From the NCBI GenBank assembly GCA_013397695.1, contig VYZI01000204.1, positions 469,418 to 533,417 on the forward strand: DNA of 64,000 bases. The letters run 5' to 3'. Source of the stretch: Centropus unirufus. Lineage: Eukaryota; Chordata; Aves; Cuculiformes; Centropidae. The notes below the pieces were generated by a model, which saw only the letters and a list, made by a program, of their open reading frames with translations, had not been told where the DNA came from and ran no database searches. Position numbers and translations under genes: made by a program. This document shows, one piece after another, positions 12,473 through 22,389 of this stretch. The number at the start of each line of letters is the position of its first letter. The stretch's first letter is position 1.

Positions 12473-15400
12473 GTGAACACCTATGGATGAGCCCATTTCT
12501 GGTTCTGCCAGTCTCGTGTGTGCACCTCTCGCATCATCCAAAAGAGAAGTAGCATTTCTTTTCCTTTCCCTTACACAGGGCCTCCCCTACAGGACCGGGA
12601 TCTGGTTGAAGCAGTTGTGCTGAAACATTGCAAATCATTCTCTCTTTTGGTTTTGTTTTTTTCCTTTTTTTTTTTTTTTTGTTGGAAAAGCAATCTTCTA
12701 TTCCATATGCTTTTAAAAGCTGATTTTTTTTTCCTGTTTCATTTCCATAAGGTGTGATTATCCTTTATGATTAAAACAAACCCAAGAGGTTTAATACCAG
12801 TCTTACTACAGAATTGTTGTGGCTTTCAGTGTCTGTCTTCTGATAACTGACAGCTCGTGCTGACCTGGAACCCAGCAGACGTGTTCACAGTGACATCCTT
12901 TTGCTTGGCATAATTTCTAAATGATTGTTTCTGAGAGCTTTCCTCACATAGTTAAACCTTGTGCAGGACAAGGCAGTGCATCAAAGAGGTGACAACAGAC
13001 TTTAACTGCAAATCTGTTGTGGTGTCCGGATATCAGAAATGTTCCAAGCCTTAAACCAAACAGTTTCATCGGAAAACTGCGCAGAACTTTGTAAGATTTT
13101 TTACATTTTTTTTATAGATTTACTAGGTCTTAATGTGATTTATTATCCAATCCACTGAAATGGGGTTCTTGGGCCTTACAAAATACTGAACTGTGCGCTC
13201 CTGTACTTAGATTCACTATTCCAGCATTCCTTTTCACTGCTTGGCTGCGGTGAACACAATGTTCCGAGGCATCGGGAACACCTCAGCATGTCCAGCTGGC
13301 CAGAAGGGACATTTTACCAAACCTAACATCCACGAATTTAGTTGAGCCACTGACCTCTGTTACTGTGCACTGAAATGTAATAACTGCAATAAGTTTAAGT
13401 ATTGATGTTTATTTTAAACTAAATCTAGAAACTAATGACAATGGAAACTTCTGAAATGGGAGGGGGAGAATAGGGAAATGTCCCTAAGTCAGTGTTGCCT
13501 CTGGTTTAGGTTTTGGGTTTGTTTCATTGTGAGACTCTCACCTTTTGCCTCCTTCCACTGGACGGGTGCCTGTCTCCAAAAGTACAGTACTTGAAGGAAT
13601 TAATTTTCTTCAGCAAAATAGTCCAACACAGCTCACTTTTCCTAAGGGATTTAAGAGCCAGGAGTGGCTCTTGTTACACATCTCGGCATTTATTTTTTTT
13701 AGCATAGGATTTGTTCTATTTCAGAGGGAAATAAAGCGATTCGCTACATGCAGCATCCCCCTGCACAGCTATCCCTGTCCTCAGCAGCCATCAGAGCGAA
13801 CTGAGCAGCGCACATGAATTTAACTCTATGAGCTTTCATTTTATCTTCCTTTTCCCTCCTCTTCTCCAGTAACTGAAATTATCAACATTATTTCTACAGT
13901 CTCATGTTCAGTCTGTGAAGTGTTAGTATAAAATTATGGCCTTAATCATGTAAAAATATTTGTTTTGAGCAGACCTCAAACTTATTGACCAAGTAGAAAA
14001 GAGCATAGAGCACTACGGAGCCGTGTCTTGAAGGTTGTTACAGTGAAGGTATGAGAATGCCTCGTTTTTCCTGTCTTAAGTGTCTTTGAGATTTCGATGT
14101 GGGCAGCAAGATGACATAGTAAAGCACTATGAGCTAAAGGAAGAAGTAGTATTTTAAATAGCACAGTAGTAACAGGAGGAGCACATCCTCAGAGGGGGAA
14201 AAACAGCCCTAACTTTCTCTATTCAGATAAAAATTCTATTTACAACCTTGGCCAAATAATAAAATCGGGTGTGTTTTTTCCTATACAGTCTTTGTTATCA
14301 TGTGAAAGAGGTGGAAGATGTAAAACTGGCAGTTTTCCTCTTTGTAAGGTAAAAATTGGAAGTCTTGCAGTCAGTACAAGTAGGACAAGTGTGCTTGTCT
14401 GAAGAGCTTGCACGTGTGGGGAGGAAGCATGTGCCTAGTGCTTTGCTATTTCTTGCTGTTCACTGAAATGTATTGGCAGTTCAGTCTGAAATAAATTTTT
14501 CCTAAAGAGTTGACCCCCTACATGACAATATTTGCATTGTCCTTAAATTTCCACTCTAAATTTATGCGTGGTGGCATTTCAAGGCAACTCATAGCAAAGG
14601 TTTAATTCAGGCTGTGCTAAAAAGGTGTGATTCTGTTCAGTGAAAATAAGCAATGTAGGATATGCCAAAGTAAGAGAAAGGGATTGTGACTTAGAGAAGA
14701 GACACAGAATTATTGGTAGAAGTGGAATTTACCATCAATGGTCAACCTAAACGTGTTACCTGTTTGTGGTATCCAACCCGTGACACATCTGTGTACACTT
14801 TAAAGATGGGTGTTGTCCAATACATGGTTTTCAAGTTCTGGCTTTAAATCTGTTCAGGTCCCCTTGTCTTACTTTAAGTAGATAAATACTGTATGTTAAT
14901 GTTGCTAACTGAAATGTACTATAGCTTTTCTTCAGGGAAAACTCAAAAATTGAGTTGCAAATTCGAGCAATGCAAAGTGATTCCTTCCCGGGTGGCTGCT
15001 CTGGATTCCAGCTGTGCCTGGGGAGGGAGGCGTGGGCTCTCCTGCTCCGCTGGGAGCTGAGCATTACAAGGAATTTCTGCCACTGTGCTTGACTAACCCA
15101 TGTTTGCAGCTTTGCTGTGCTTCATACAGGAGAAACCAGTAAAGAGAGCGAATCAATTCAGCCACATGGAGTCAGAGCGGATCGACAGCATCGGCGTGCA
15201 AACGTTTAGGTAGTTTCCAGTTCAATTACTGAAAATGACTACTATGGTTTTACAAAGTAAAACTGCAGTATCTTTAACAAAGGGACTCTTTTGTAGGTGT
15301 GTTTGTCTTGCGTGGGTACCCGTCTCAATCTGAATGTTGGGTTTGTTTGTAAGTGAATTCAGAGTAAAGCCTATGTCAGCCAAACCACCAGCTGCATTTT

Positions 15401-15492
15401 GCTGCCCTCTGTTCGGACCGTATCGTTGAATCAGTGCTGTTACCTTTGACTTGTAAGGGTATCTGATGTAATTACATTGTATAACAGTTTAC

Positions 15493-15498
15493 AATAAA
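15493..15498 (+). promoter_or_regulatory. candidate STIMATE poly(A) signal AATAAA
   Basis: AATAAA in 'tttacaataaagtttgac', followed by T-rich and TG-rich sequence over the next 50 bases, as expected for a cleavage/polyadenylation region. It is the first good signal after the STIMATE stop. Confidence 0.5.
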
Positions 15499-16097
15499 GT
15501 TTGACTTATTACAGATTCGTACACTTGTTTTATACTTGTTCTGGTTTGAAGTGCCCATGTTTCAGTGCTTATAGTGCACTGGTGGGTTTTGCAACTGGTG
15601 TTTAACTTCAGAGCTGCACATCTAATTTTTTGCACTCTCATGTTGGTATTTATGTCAATATATTTATTTACCTTAATACCAAGTCCCATTTCAGTCGGAT
15701 GAATGACTGTTCTGGAGGAGTAGAGCCTCCTCGGTAATTGCCCGGGATTTCCCACCCACTACACACAAGCAGCCCCATGCTCACTCCAGTCTTAAAGGGA
15801 ATTCAGAGAATTATCTTCATCCAGTCAAGCCCGTCGGGCCATTGGGAGATGGTGGCAGCTTCCTGGAGAAGTCAAATAATCTGCAAGATCTGTGTTTCCT
15901 GCAGGTCAAAGGGGCCAGATGCGTACATCAACTCATTTCTTGGTTGTTGCTGTATTTTAGCTGCAAGTGTTCCTCAGCAAAGGAGTTTTCCACTCTTTGT
16001 GTTGCTGTGGAAGATGAATGAGGGTTAACTTGAATGTTGGATAACCACTGTTAAATAAATGAGCTTGTTTCATTGTCATTCGTGTCCCATTTAACAG

Positions 16098-16141
16098 ATC
16101 TCAGGACCTCAACCAGATGAACAGGATTTCAGCTCTGAAAT
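16098..16141 (+). other. orphan exon-like segment between STIMATE and MUSTN1
   Basis: 44 bases bounded by 'cccatttaacag' (acceptor) and 'gtaagtaac' (strong donor). In one frame it is open. It matches no exon I know of STIMATE or MUSTN1. It could be an untranslated 5' exon of MUSTN1, a read-through exon, or chance. Confidence 0.3.
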
Positions 16142-17727
16142 GTAAGTAACTGTAGATTAATGTTGGATTTTTTGTAAGTTAAAAATAGCCGTTAATCTGT
16201 AAGAGGAAATGGCTTTTGTTGTTTGGCATTGGTTTAAGGAATGTGTAATTGCAGAGGTTGGAAATGTGCAGGCTATGAGAGATGCCTTAGGATCTTCGGG
16301 ATGTGCTGCCCAACTCTGCAGGCACCTCACCAGCCCCTGGGTGCACAGGCTGAAGGTGTTTCCATTTTCCTGGTGTCATGATTTGGGTTTTAAAAATAAA
16401 TTGCCATGAAAGCACAGCCTGCTTTTGAGTGAGGAATGCATAGTACTGATTAAATGAGAACATTGTGAAAGCTGAAGGCAAAAACCAGTTCAGTGGCTTG
16501 AATTCTAAATATTTGCTTTATGCAGAGAGAATTTCATTTTCCTGTTGTAATTAACACTCGGAATGGTGCAGCTTGTGAACTGCCTGGAAATGTCTTTGTA
16601 GAGAAGGAGGAGGGCAGCATCGTTCAATAGGAAAAAAATCTGCTGTTTTTCCTGAAGCTAATGGTTTTTTTCCTGCTGCTTTGTTATTCCACTACAAGGC
16701 ACCACTGTTCCACACAAACATTTCCTCCAGTTTACTAAGGATTAAAATAGAAATTCAACACAAGGAAGGGCTAAGTAGGTAACACCCAAGCTGCTGCTTA
16801 ACCTACAGATAATTCCCCCAAGGTGTTGCATAGACGAGGGTCTTCTCCTGGGTCTGGGAAGAGCTCAGCTTGAAAAATGGGCATCTGGAGGCCTCAGGGA
16901 TGGTTCACAACCAACAAGTCCCATAGTCCTGATCATCTGGCACTGTGGTATTGATGGAATGTTGTCGTAAGGAAAAATGCCAGTTTTTTTTTTTTTACCT
17001 CCTGTGCTTCTTTCTGTAGCCTAAACAAAATACAGGTGGAGCATGAGAAAAGGCCAGGTTTCTGTCTCTGCAACAGTTGATGTTTCTTGTAAAAGCTGTG
17101 TGGAGCTCTGCTGCCTCTGCCTTTCAGGTTCCGCACCTGGCTGCGCTCCTGGCTCTTTGTAGGTGTCAAGTTCAGTCACAGAAGCTGATTTATCCTTGTG
17201 TGATGCAAAGAATCTGAAAAAATAAAAATAAGAGAAACATCCTCCACCCAACCTCTCCTGGCAGTAAGTTAGAATTCATGCTTAAGACATTTGGGGTTTT
17301 TTTTCCTATTTAAATAAAAAAATAGCGTCAAGAACAAGTATTCGGTTCTGGAAAAGGCTTTTCTACTGTCAGCCCACACAGTGGGGTACACAGCATTTAT
17401 TCCTGTCCAAGTAATTTGTTCCCATACAGATGATTAAACACTTTTTTAAATGATTAAACCCTAATTTTTGCACTCTCAGTTGTGTAAGCCTCAGCATGAG
17501 AGCAAGTTCAGCAACAGAACCCGAAGGGTAAAACTATATCCTATTTTTTTAACTCCCCAAACCACACAAGATGCTCTGTACTATCCAAGACCTGGCACAG
17601 AAGCGATTTTGGGTGCGATGCTGCGTGTTGGGTGTTGGGTTTGTAGAAACCGTAGACAATACATTTCGTGTTACCCTGGGAAAGAAAGCTGCAGTTTTGT
17701 GTCTGTAACCAACTTTTCCCTTTGAAG

Positions 17728-18010
17728 TTATAAATAGAGCCCCAGCGGACTCCCCGGGAAGCCAGTTTGTAGAGGATGGGGCTTCCCTGCCATCCGGCGG
17801 CCCCAGCTGTCAGTTCCCATCAGCTCCCAGCTCCCGCACAGGGCACAGGGAATGCTGCGCGCCCGAGTCAGCACCAAGAATAAACCTCTTGACACCAACA
17901 GCCTCTGCCCCCCTGAGTCACCCCAGGCTCTGCTTTGGGAAAATGACCCAGCTCATGACTTCATGTTGGATGCTCTATATAAGCCGAGGGAAACAACAGG
18001 CGTTCGCACA
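17728..18010 (+). promoter_or_regulatory. MUSTN1: MUSTN1 promoter: MEF2 site, E-box, AP-1, TATA box
   Basis: Seen in order: TTATAAATAG at 17728-17737 (fits the MEF2 consensus YTAWWWWTAR), CAGCTG E-box at 17804-17809, near-AP-1 CGAGTCA at 17864-17870, perfect AP-1 TGAGTCA at 17914-17920, and TATA box TATATAAG at 17976-17983. Transcription would start near 18005-18015, about 65-70 bases before the ATG at 18077. Known: mammalian Mustn1 is a muscle and bone gene whose promoter is driven by AP-1. The site set agrees with that; activity itself is inferred. Confidence 0.75.
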
Positions 18011-18076
18011 GGCTGGATTTAATCAAAGCTGGGGAAGGACCTCGGGAGGGATTCCCGGCGAGTGAGCACTGCAGTT

Positions 18077-21000
18077 ATGTCACAGGTACGGGGACATCTG
18101 TGTGAGTGACTGTCCTTGGAGCAGGGAACCTGGCAAGTGGGTTGCTCTCTTAGTAGGTTTGCTTGGAACAGCTTGTTTGAGGAGTTACTCTCATTAACAG
18201 GCTGATTGGGCTGTTCTACTCTGATTTTGTTGGCATATTTAAACAATTTGTTTATATAGTTTCACGAGTTATTAGGATAGATTGTTTGATAAATAAGAAA
18301 AGCAGCTGCCCTCTATATGGTTAATTAATTTAGTCTTTAAATGCTCTGGTTTGCAATGATTTTCTTTATTTATGTAAGAAAGGAAAACCCTTTCCACCCT
18401 CTGGTTTGGGCTGTTTCACAGGAGCAATTGCCACTGTTCCAACACGCTTCCTCAGAGCATGATTTGAAAGTTTGGCAGTAGGTTTCGCGGGACATGGCTG
18501 TGCTGTGGGGAGTGCAGCTGCATAAAGCGCAATGTATTAACCTGCAGGGAAAGAGCGTACGACTGAAAATGATAACTGCCAGGATGTGATATTTGAGAGC
18601 AGAGCTTTGTATTGCACACTTTTAATATTAATTTTGTAGCTAATGGTTTGTCTTCATTGTGTTCCATAATAGTCAGGGTTTCAAAGCTGAGTTCTGAGGC
18701 TTTCACACAAGTGTTATGTTTTCCACACGCGCCTGGCAGAGTTCTCCTCAGCCTCAGAGCTTTACATCCTGGGTGGAATGGGGAGAGTAAGAACATGGGA
18801 GGGCAGAGGAGCACAATCGACCACTCAGGGTAACTCTGTTTGGCTTCTTTTCTTTACTGCAAAGAAAGAGAGAGAAAAACAATCATTTGTCTTGTAAACC
18901 AACACTTCCTTGACTTGTGACAGGAGGAGATAAAACACAGGCTGCGCTTCTGTGCCAGCTGGGAATGGCTCCTGGCAAGCCCTGCTTCCAAACGCACCCG
19001 CGCTGGGAGCAATTAGCAGTGACACTGGCAGGTCCAGGGCTCACCTCTGCGGCTCACAGTAACCTTTCTGTGCAGCATTTTTGCTTTGTAGCCAGGGGCC
19101 AGCTAATCCACAGCAGCTGTCCTGCCGGAAAATCCACCTGTAATGAAAGCACGAGAGGTTTGATTTTAAAATAACCGGGTAAACTTGAGACTGAGCAACC
19201 CGATCCAGTGGGAGGAGGTGTCCCTGCCTGTGGCAGGGGGGCTGGAACTGGATGTGCTTTAAGGTGTCTTCCAACCCAAACCATTCGATGATTTTGTGAC
19301 ATTCAACAGTTCTGCCAGCCTGGCTGTGTCAGTGCATCTCAAGTTCCTCTTTTCTTAGCCCTGTTCCCAAGAATTCCTTTGTCCCAGTAGAAAGAAGCCC
19401 AGCTGTTATTGTCTTTTTTTTTCAGTAATGGGTGAAGGGCCTTAGCAGGCTTCAAATTCTGCTTGACAAAAGAAGTTGTTCCTTTCCCTTTCTGTGCTGG
19501 AGCCAACACAGTTCTCTGTTGGCTGCCTGTGGGCATGGGGAGCCATTCCCATCATGTGCCAATTCTCGTTATAGGTGGACAAATGGGACCGTGGGGATGT
19601 TTGGCTAACCAGCTCACTGCCCAAAAGCCATTGTGAACTTTGAAGGGTTTGCTACCACCCTTGCTTGCTTTGGCTGCTTGTAGCATGTTTTTCCCGGCGG
19701 TCTTGTGAACGTTTTCTTTCCCACAATACATGCAAATGGGATGGGCAGAAAGTTATTCTGAGCGTTCCCGGGAATTTACAGCCAGTGGGAAAACACGCCG
19801 AAGGCTCCAGTGCTGCCAGCCTGCCCCTGCAGAGATCCAGGCATGTGCTGCTTCTGCAAGCTCCCTGGAACTCGCTGTCTGAGCCATTCTTGGGCCCTGA
19901 GGGATTTGCTTCCCTCCACTGCTGTTTTTAGCTGTACAGGCGATGCCCAGAAATGTATAAGTGGGCTCCACCACGGCCAGAATCCAAATGTCACAGTCCT
20001 ACATACACGTGGGGATGGCTGGAGAAGTTTCTTGTTGATGTTTTAGTGTGCAAATCTGTTAAAAGTGGAGTGGGGGGTGACTTTGAGTCTTTTTAATCCC
20101 ATCTCCTGTGCCCCTGCCACAAACCCTGCTTTGGCAATCTGTCCTTGGAACAGTAAAGTGGAGAAGGGAATGTTGATGATGTGCCTGACGTTGAAGTGTT
20201 GATTTAAAGGTAGGGATTAGCTGATAGGAGCCAGTGTTATCCTGATTTTCTTCTAGCAAATTAAACTGTAAACAGGTTATTCCCTGGAAGTGCACCACCT
20301 GATGAGGCCTCACTTTCTATAGTAGAATTCCTTCTCCTTCTTTGGGTCCCCAGTCTCATGTTTCAGATGTTTGGTACGTCCTTGTAGACAACACTTTCAA
20401 GTGCTCAGATGCTTTTGCTCCCTCAATTCAAGGTCAGTAACTGTGGGTCAAGTGTTTAAATTTATTCCAACTAAATCAAGCCAGGCTTCAGAATCTCTCT
20501 GAGCAAATTCCCATATAATTTCCCTAGGTAGACTAAGATATTAGCACAATATTAATGAAGTTTTTATTCCTTCTCAAATATGTAATTACCAATCTGTACT
20601 TGTAGAATGACCAGACAGGGCTGGACAGAGAAAATTTGTTCCTTATGCTTTGAAATACTGATGTGTGGGCAATACATTTTGTTTCTCAGCCAGCCCCTGT
20701 GAAAAAGAAGCGTCCCCCAGTGAAGGAAGAAGACCTCAAAGGAGCCAGAGGAAAACTTACCAAAAACCAGGAAATTAAATCCAAAACCTACCAAGTGATG
20801 AAGCAGTGTGGTGAGTCTCCTTGATGGAAAAGACTACGCAGTCTTCTGAAGTAAAGCACAGGGTCTTTGCATCCGTCATCTTGATGGCATTATGGGATGT
20901 CACGAGCACGCCTCTGCTCGGGATGATTTTTCTCCCATTCTGGACAAAGAGGGGTGGGGGCCTTGACTTTGCCTTCTGAACCAGGGTTAAAATCAAGCCC

Positions 21001-21611
21001 TGGGGCCATGTCCAACATCAATGCCTGCTCAAGTTGATCATAGATCAGGAGACTTCTGGCCCTTCAGTGGATTAATTTGATGGTTTTAGAAGAAACAGAA
21101 GTTGTAGGGGAGTTGAAGGGCAAAAGGTGAGAGAGGATAGAGGGGCTGCTGTACTAAACACCCCAGTGCTCTGGTTTTGTGTTGCTTTTCCGCTACCAGT
21201 GGGATAATCCAAAGAAAAAGGATTATTTTTAACCCCTTTTCAATGTGATAGCCTGGAACTCTGTAGTTTCCAAGCTTCCAGAGCATCTGTGGGGATTTGG
21301 GGCCAGCCAATGGCAGTGGCCACCTACAGGTGCCACCAGCTGTCCTGTGCTTGGGATGGGAGCGCTGTGCTTTAAGGTGTGGGAAGCTGATGGATGGATG
21401 AAAATAGTTATCAAATGGGTAAATGTCTTTCAACGGCACTAGTTTTACTCCCTGAATTTGGTGTGCTACTTCGCTAATCTCCTGTCCTGTTTTTCTTTCC
21501 CAAGAACAAATGGGCTCAGCAGCACCCTCCATCTTCAGCCGGGATCGGACGGGTGATGAAACGGTCTTTGAGAAACCAAAAGAAGAGCCAGCCAAGAGCG
21601 TCTTTGGCTGA
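18077..21611 (+). CDS. MUSTN1: MUSTN1, musculoskeletal embryonic nuclear protein 1
   Basis: Three coding exons: 18077-18085 (ATG TCA CAG only, MSQ), 20690-20810 and 21505-21611 (TGA), 237 bases, 78 residues; the human protein has 82. Borders are CAG|gtacgg, tttctcag|CCA, TGTG|gtgagt and caag|AAC. Recognisable segments are KKKRPPVKEEDLKGARGKL, TKNQEIKSKTYQVMKQC and the end KSVFG. The basic KKKRPPV near the N-terminus fits the known nuclear location. The short N-terminus (MSQ-PAPVKKK against human MSQAGAQEAPIKKK) accounts for most of the length difference. Known role: a small nuclear protein of skeletal muscle, tendon and bone, needed for myogenic and chondrogenic differentiation. The first intron is 2.6 kb and has a reverse CR1 fragment. 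Confidence 0.96.
19185..19305 (-). mobile_element. CR1 fragment in MUSTN1 intron 1
   Basis: Read on the - strand it gives the usual CR1 sequence: 'atcgaatggtttgggttgg', then 'ccagttccagcccccctgcc', then 'cagggacacctcc'. It is a short 5'-truncated piece. Confidence 0.75.
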
Positions 21612-21744
21612 CAGCGGAGCCCAATGTGTCCCGCCCGAATGACTGTTGTAATGTGTTCCCAGATTTCTCCCCTTTACATTTAAAATCACTGTAGACCTAA
21701 GTAGCCAATTCCTACTCTGTCATTCATAGCATTGTTGAGTAGTT

Positions 21745-22130
21745 TGTGTTGAAAAGGGACCCTTAAAGACATCCAGTCCAGTGAGAAGGGGCATCTTCGA
21801 CTCAGTCAGATTGCTTAGAGCCCAGTCCAACCTGACCTGGAATGTTTCCAGGGATGGGACATTTACCACCTCTTTGGGCAAGAGTTTCACTATTGTTGTA
21901 AAAAAAAAAATTATTCCTTACATTTAGTCTGAATCTTCTCCCTTTTCTTTTAAAACCATCACCTTGTTCTCTTGCTACAGGCCCTGCTGAAACGTTTGTA
22001 TTCATCTTTCTCATAAGACTCCTTTAAGTATCAGAAGGCCACAATAAAGTCTTCAGGGAGCCCTCACTTCTCCAGGCAACCCCATCTCTCTCCCAGGGTC
22101 CTCCTTTCTACCCTCTTTAAAAATGGGTGA
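21745..22130 (+). mobile_element. CR1 fragment in/after MUSTN1 3' UTR
   Basis: Begins 134 bases after the MUSTN1 stop. It runs through typical CR1 blocks: 'aagggacccttaaagacatc', 'gtccaacctgacctggaatg', 'ttccagggatgggac', 'cctttaagtatcagaaggcc' and 'gggagccctcacttctccagg'. Continuous across about 385 bases, diverged, and non-coding. Confidence 0.75.
22043..22048 (+). promoter_or_regulatory. candidate MUSTN1 poly(A) signal, inside CR1
   Basis: AATAAA in 'ggccacaataaagtcttc', 432 bases after the MUSTN1 stop. It lies in the block of CR1 where the element usually has a 'aggccactataaggtct'-like sequence, so the retroposon may have supplied it. Another AATAAA lies at 22384-22389. Confidence 0.45.
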
Positions 22131-22389
22131 AATATTTCCCTTTTTCCTGTCGCCAGGGTCTTCACCTGACTGCCATGACTTTTCAAATATTATGGGATTG
22201 GCTTGGCAACCAGATCAGCCAATTTCCTCAGGATTCTTGGATGTATCTTGTCAGATCCTATAGACTTACATATTCAGATTCATTAAATATGGAGTAGACT
22301 CACAAAAAAAGGTACAACTTCCATGTTAATTTTTATTATGTGCTTGCTTTCCTTATGTTGGACAGTGTTTGTTATAATGGTTTAATAAA

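Larger units (their letters stand above)
11587..15520 (+). other. STIMATE: probable STIMATE 3' UTR
   Basis: Sequence after the STIMATE stop codon with no long coding frame. An AATAAA at 15493-15498, followed by T/G-rich sequence, is the best first poly(A) site. A second AATAAA at 16054-16059 also lies before a T-rich stretch. A UTR of about 3.9 kb is inferred; no transcript evidence is available here. It carries a 33-bp tandem duplication at 12407-12472. Confidence 0.5.

Noticed and set aside
22130..22290. Sequence after the MUSTN1 CR1 copy that feels like a further dispersed bird repeat
   Set aside because: I could not name the family or define its ends, so it is not listed as an element.
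22324..22386. Short + strand frame MLIFIMCLLSLCWT as a possible ITIH4 signal peptide
   Set aside because: Hydrophobic, but the frame stops after 20 codons and has no usable GT donor in the right phase. It lies beside a poly(A)-like word.
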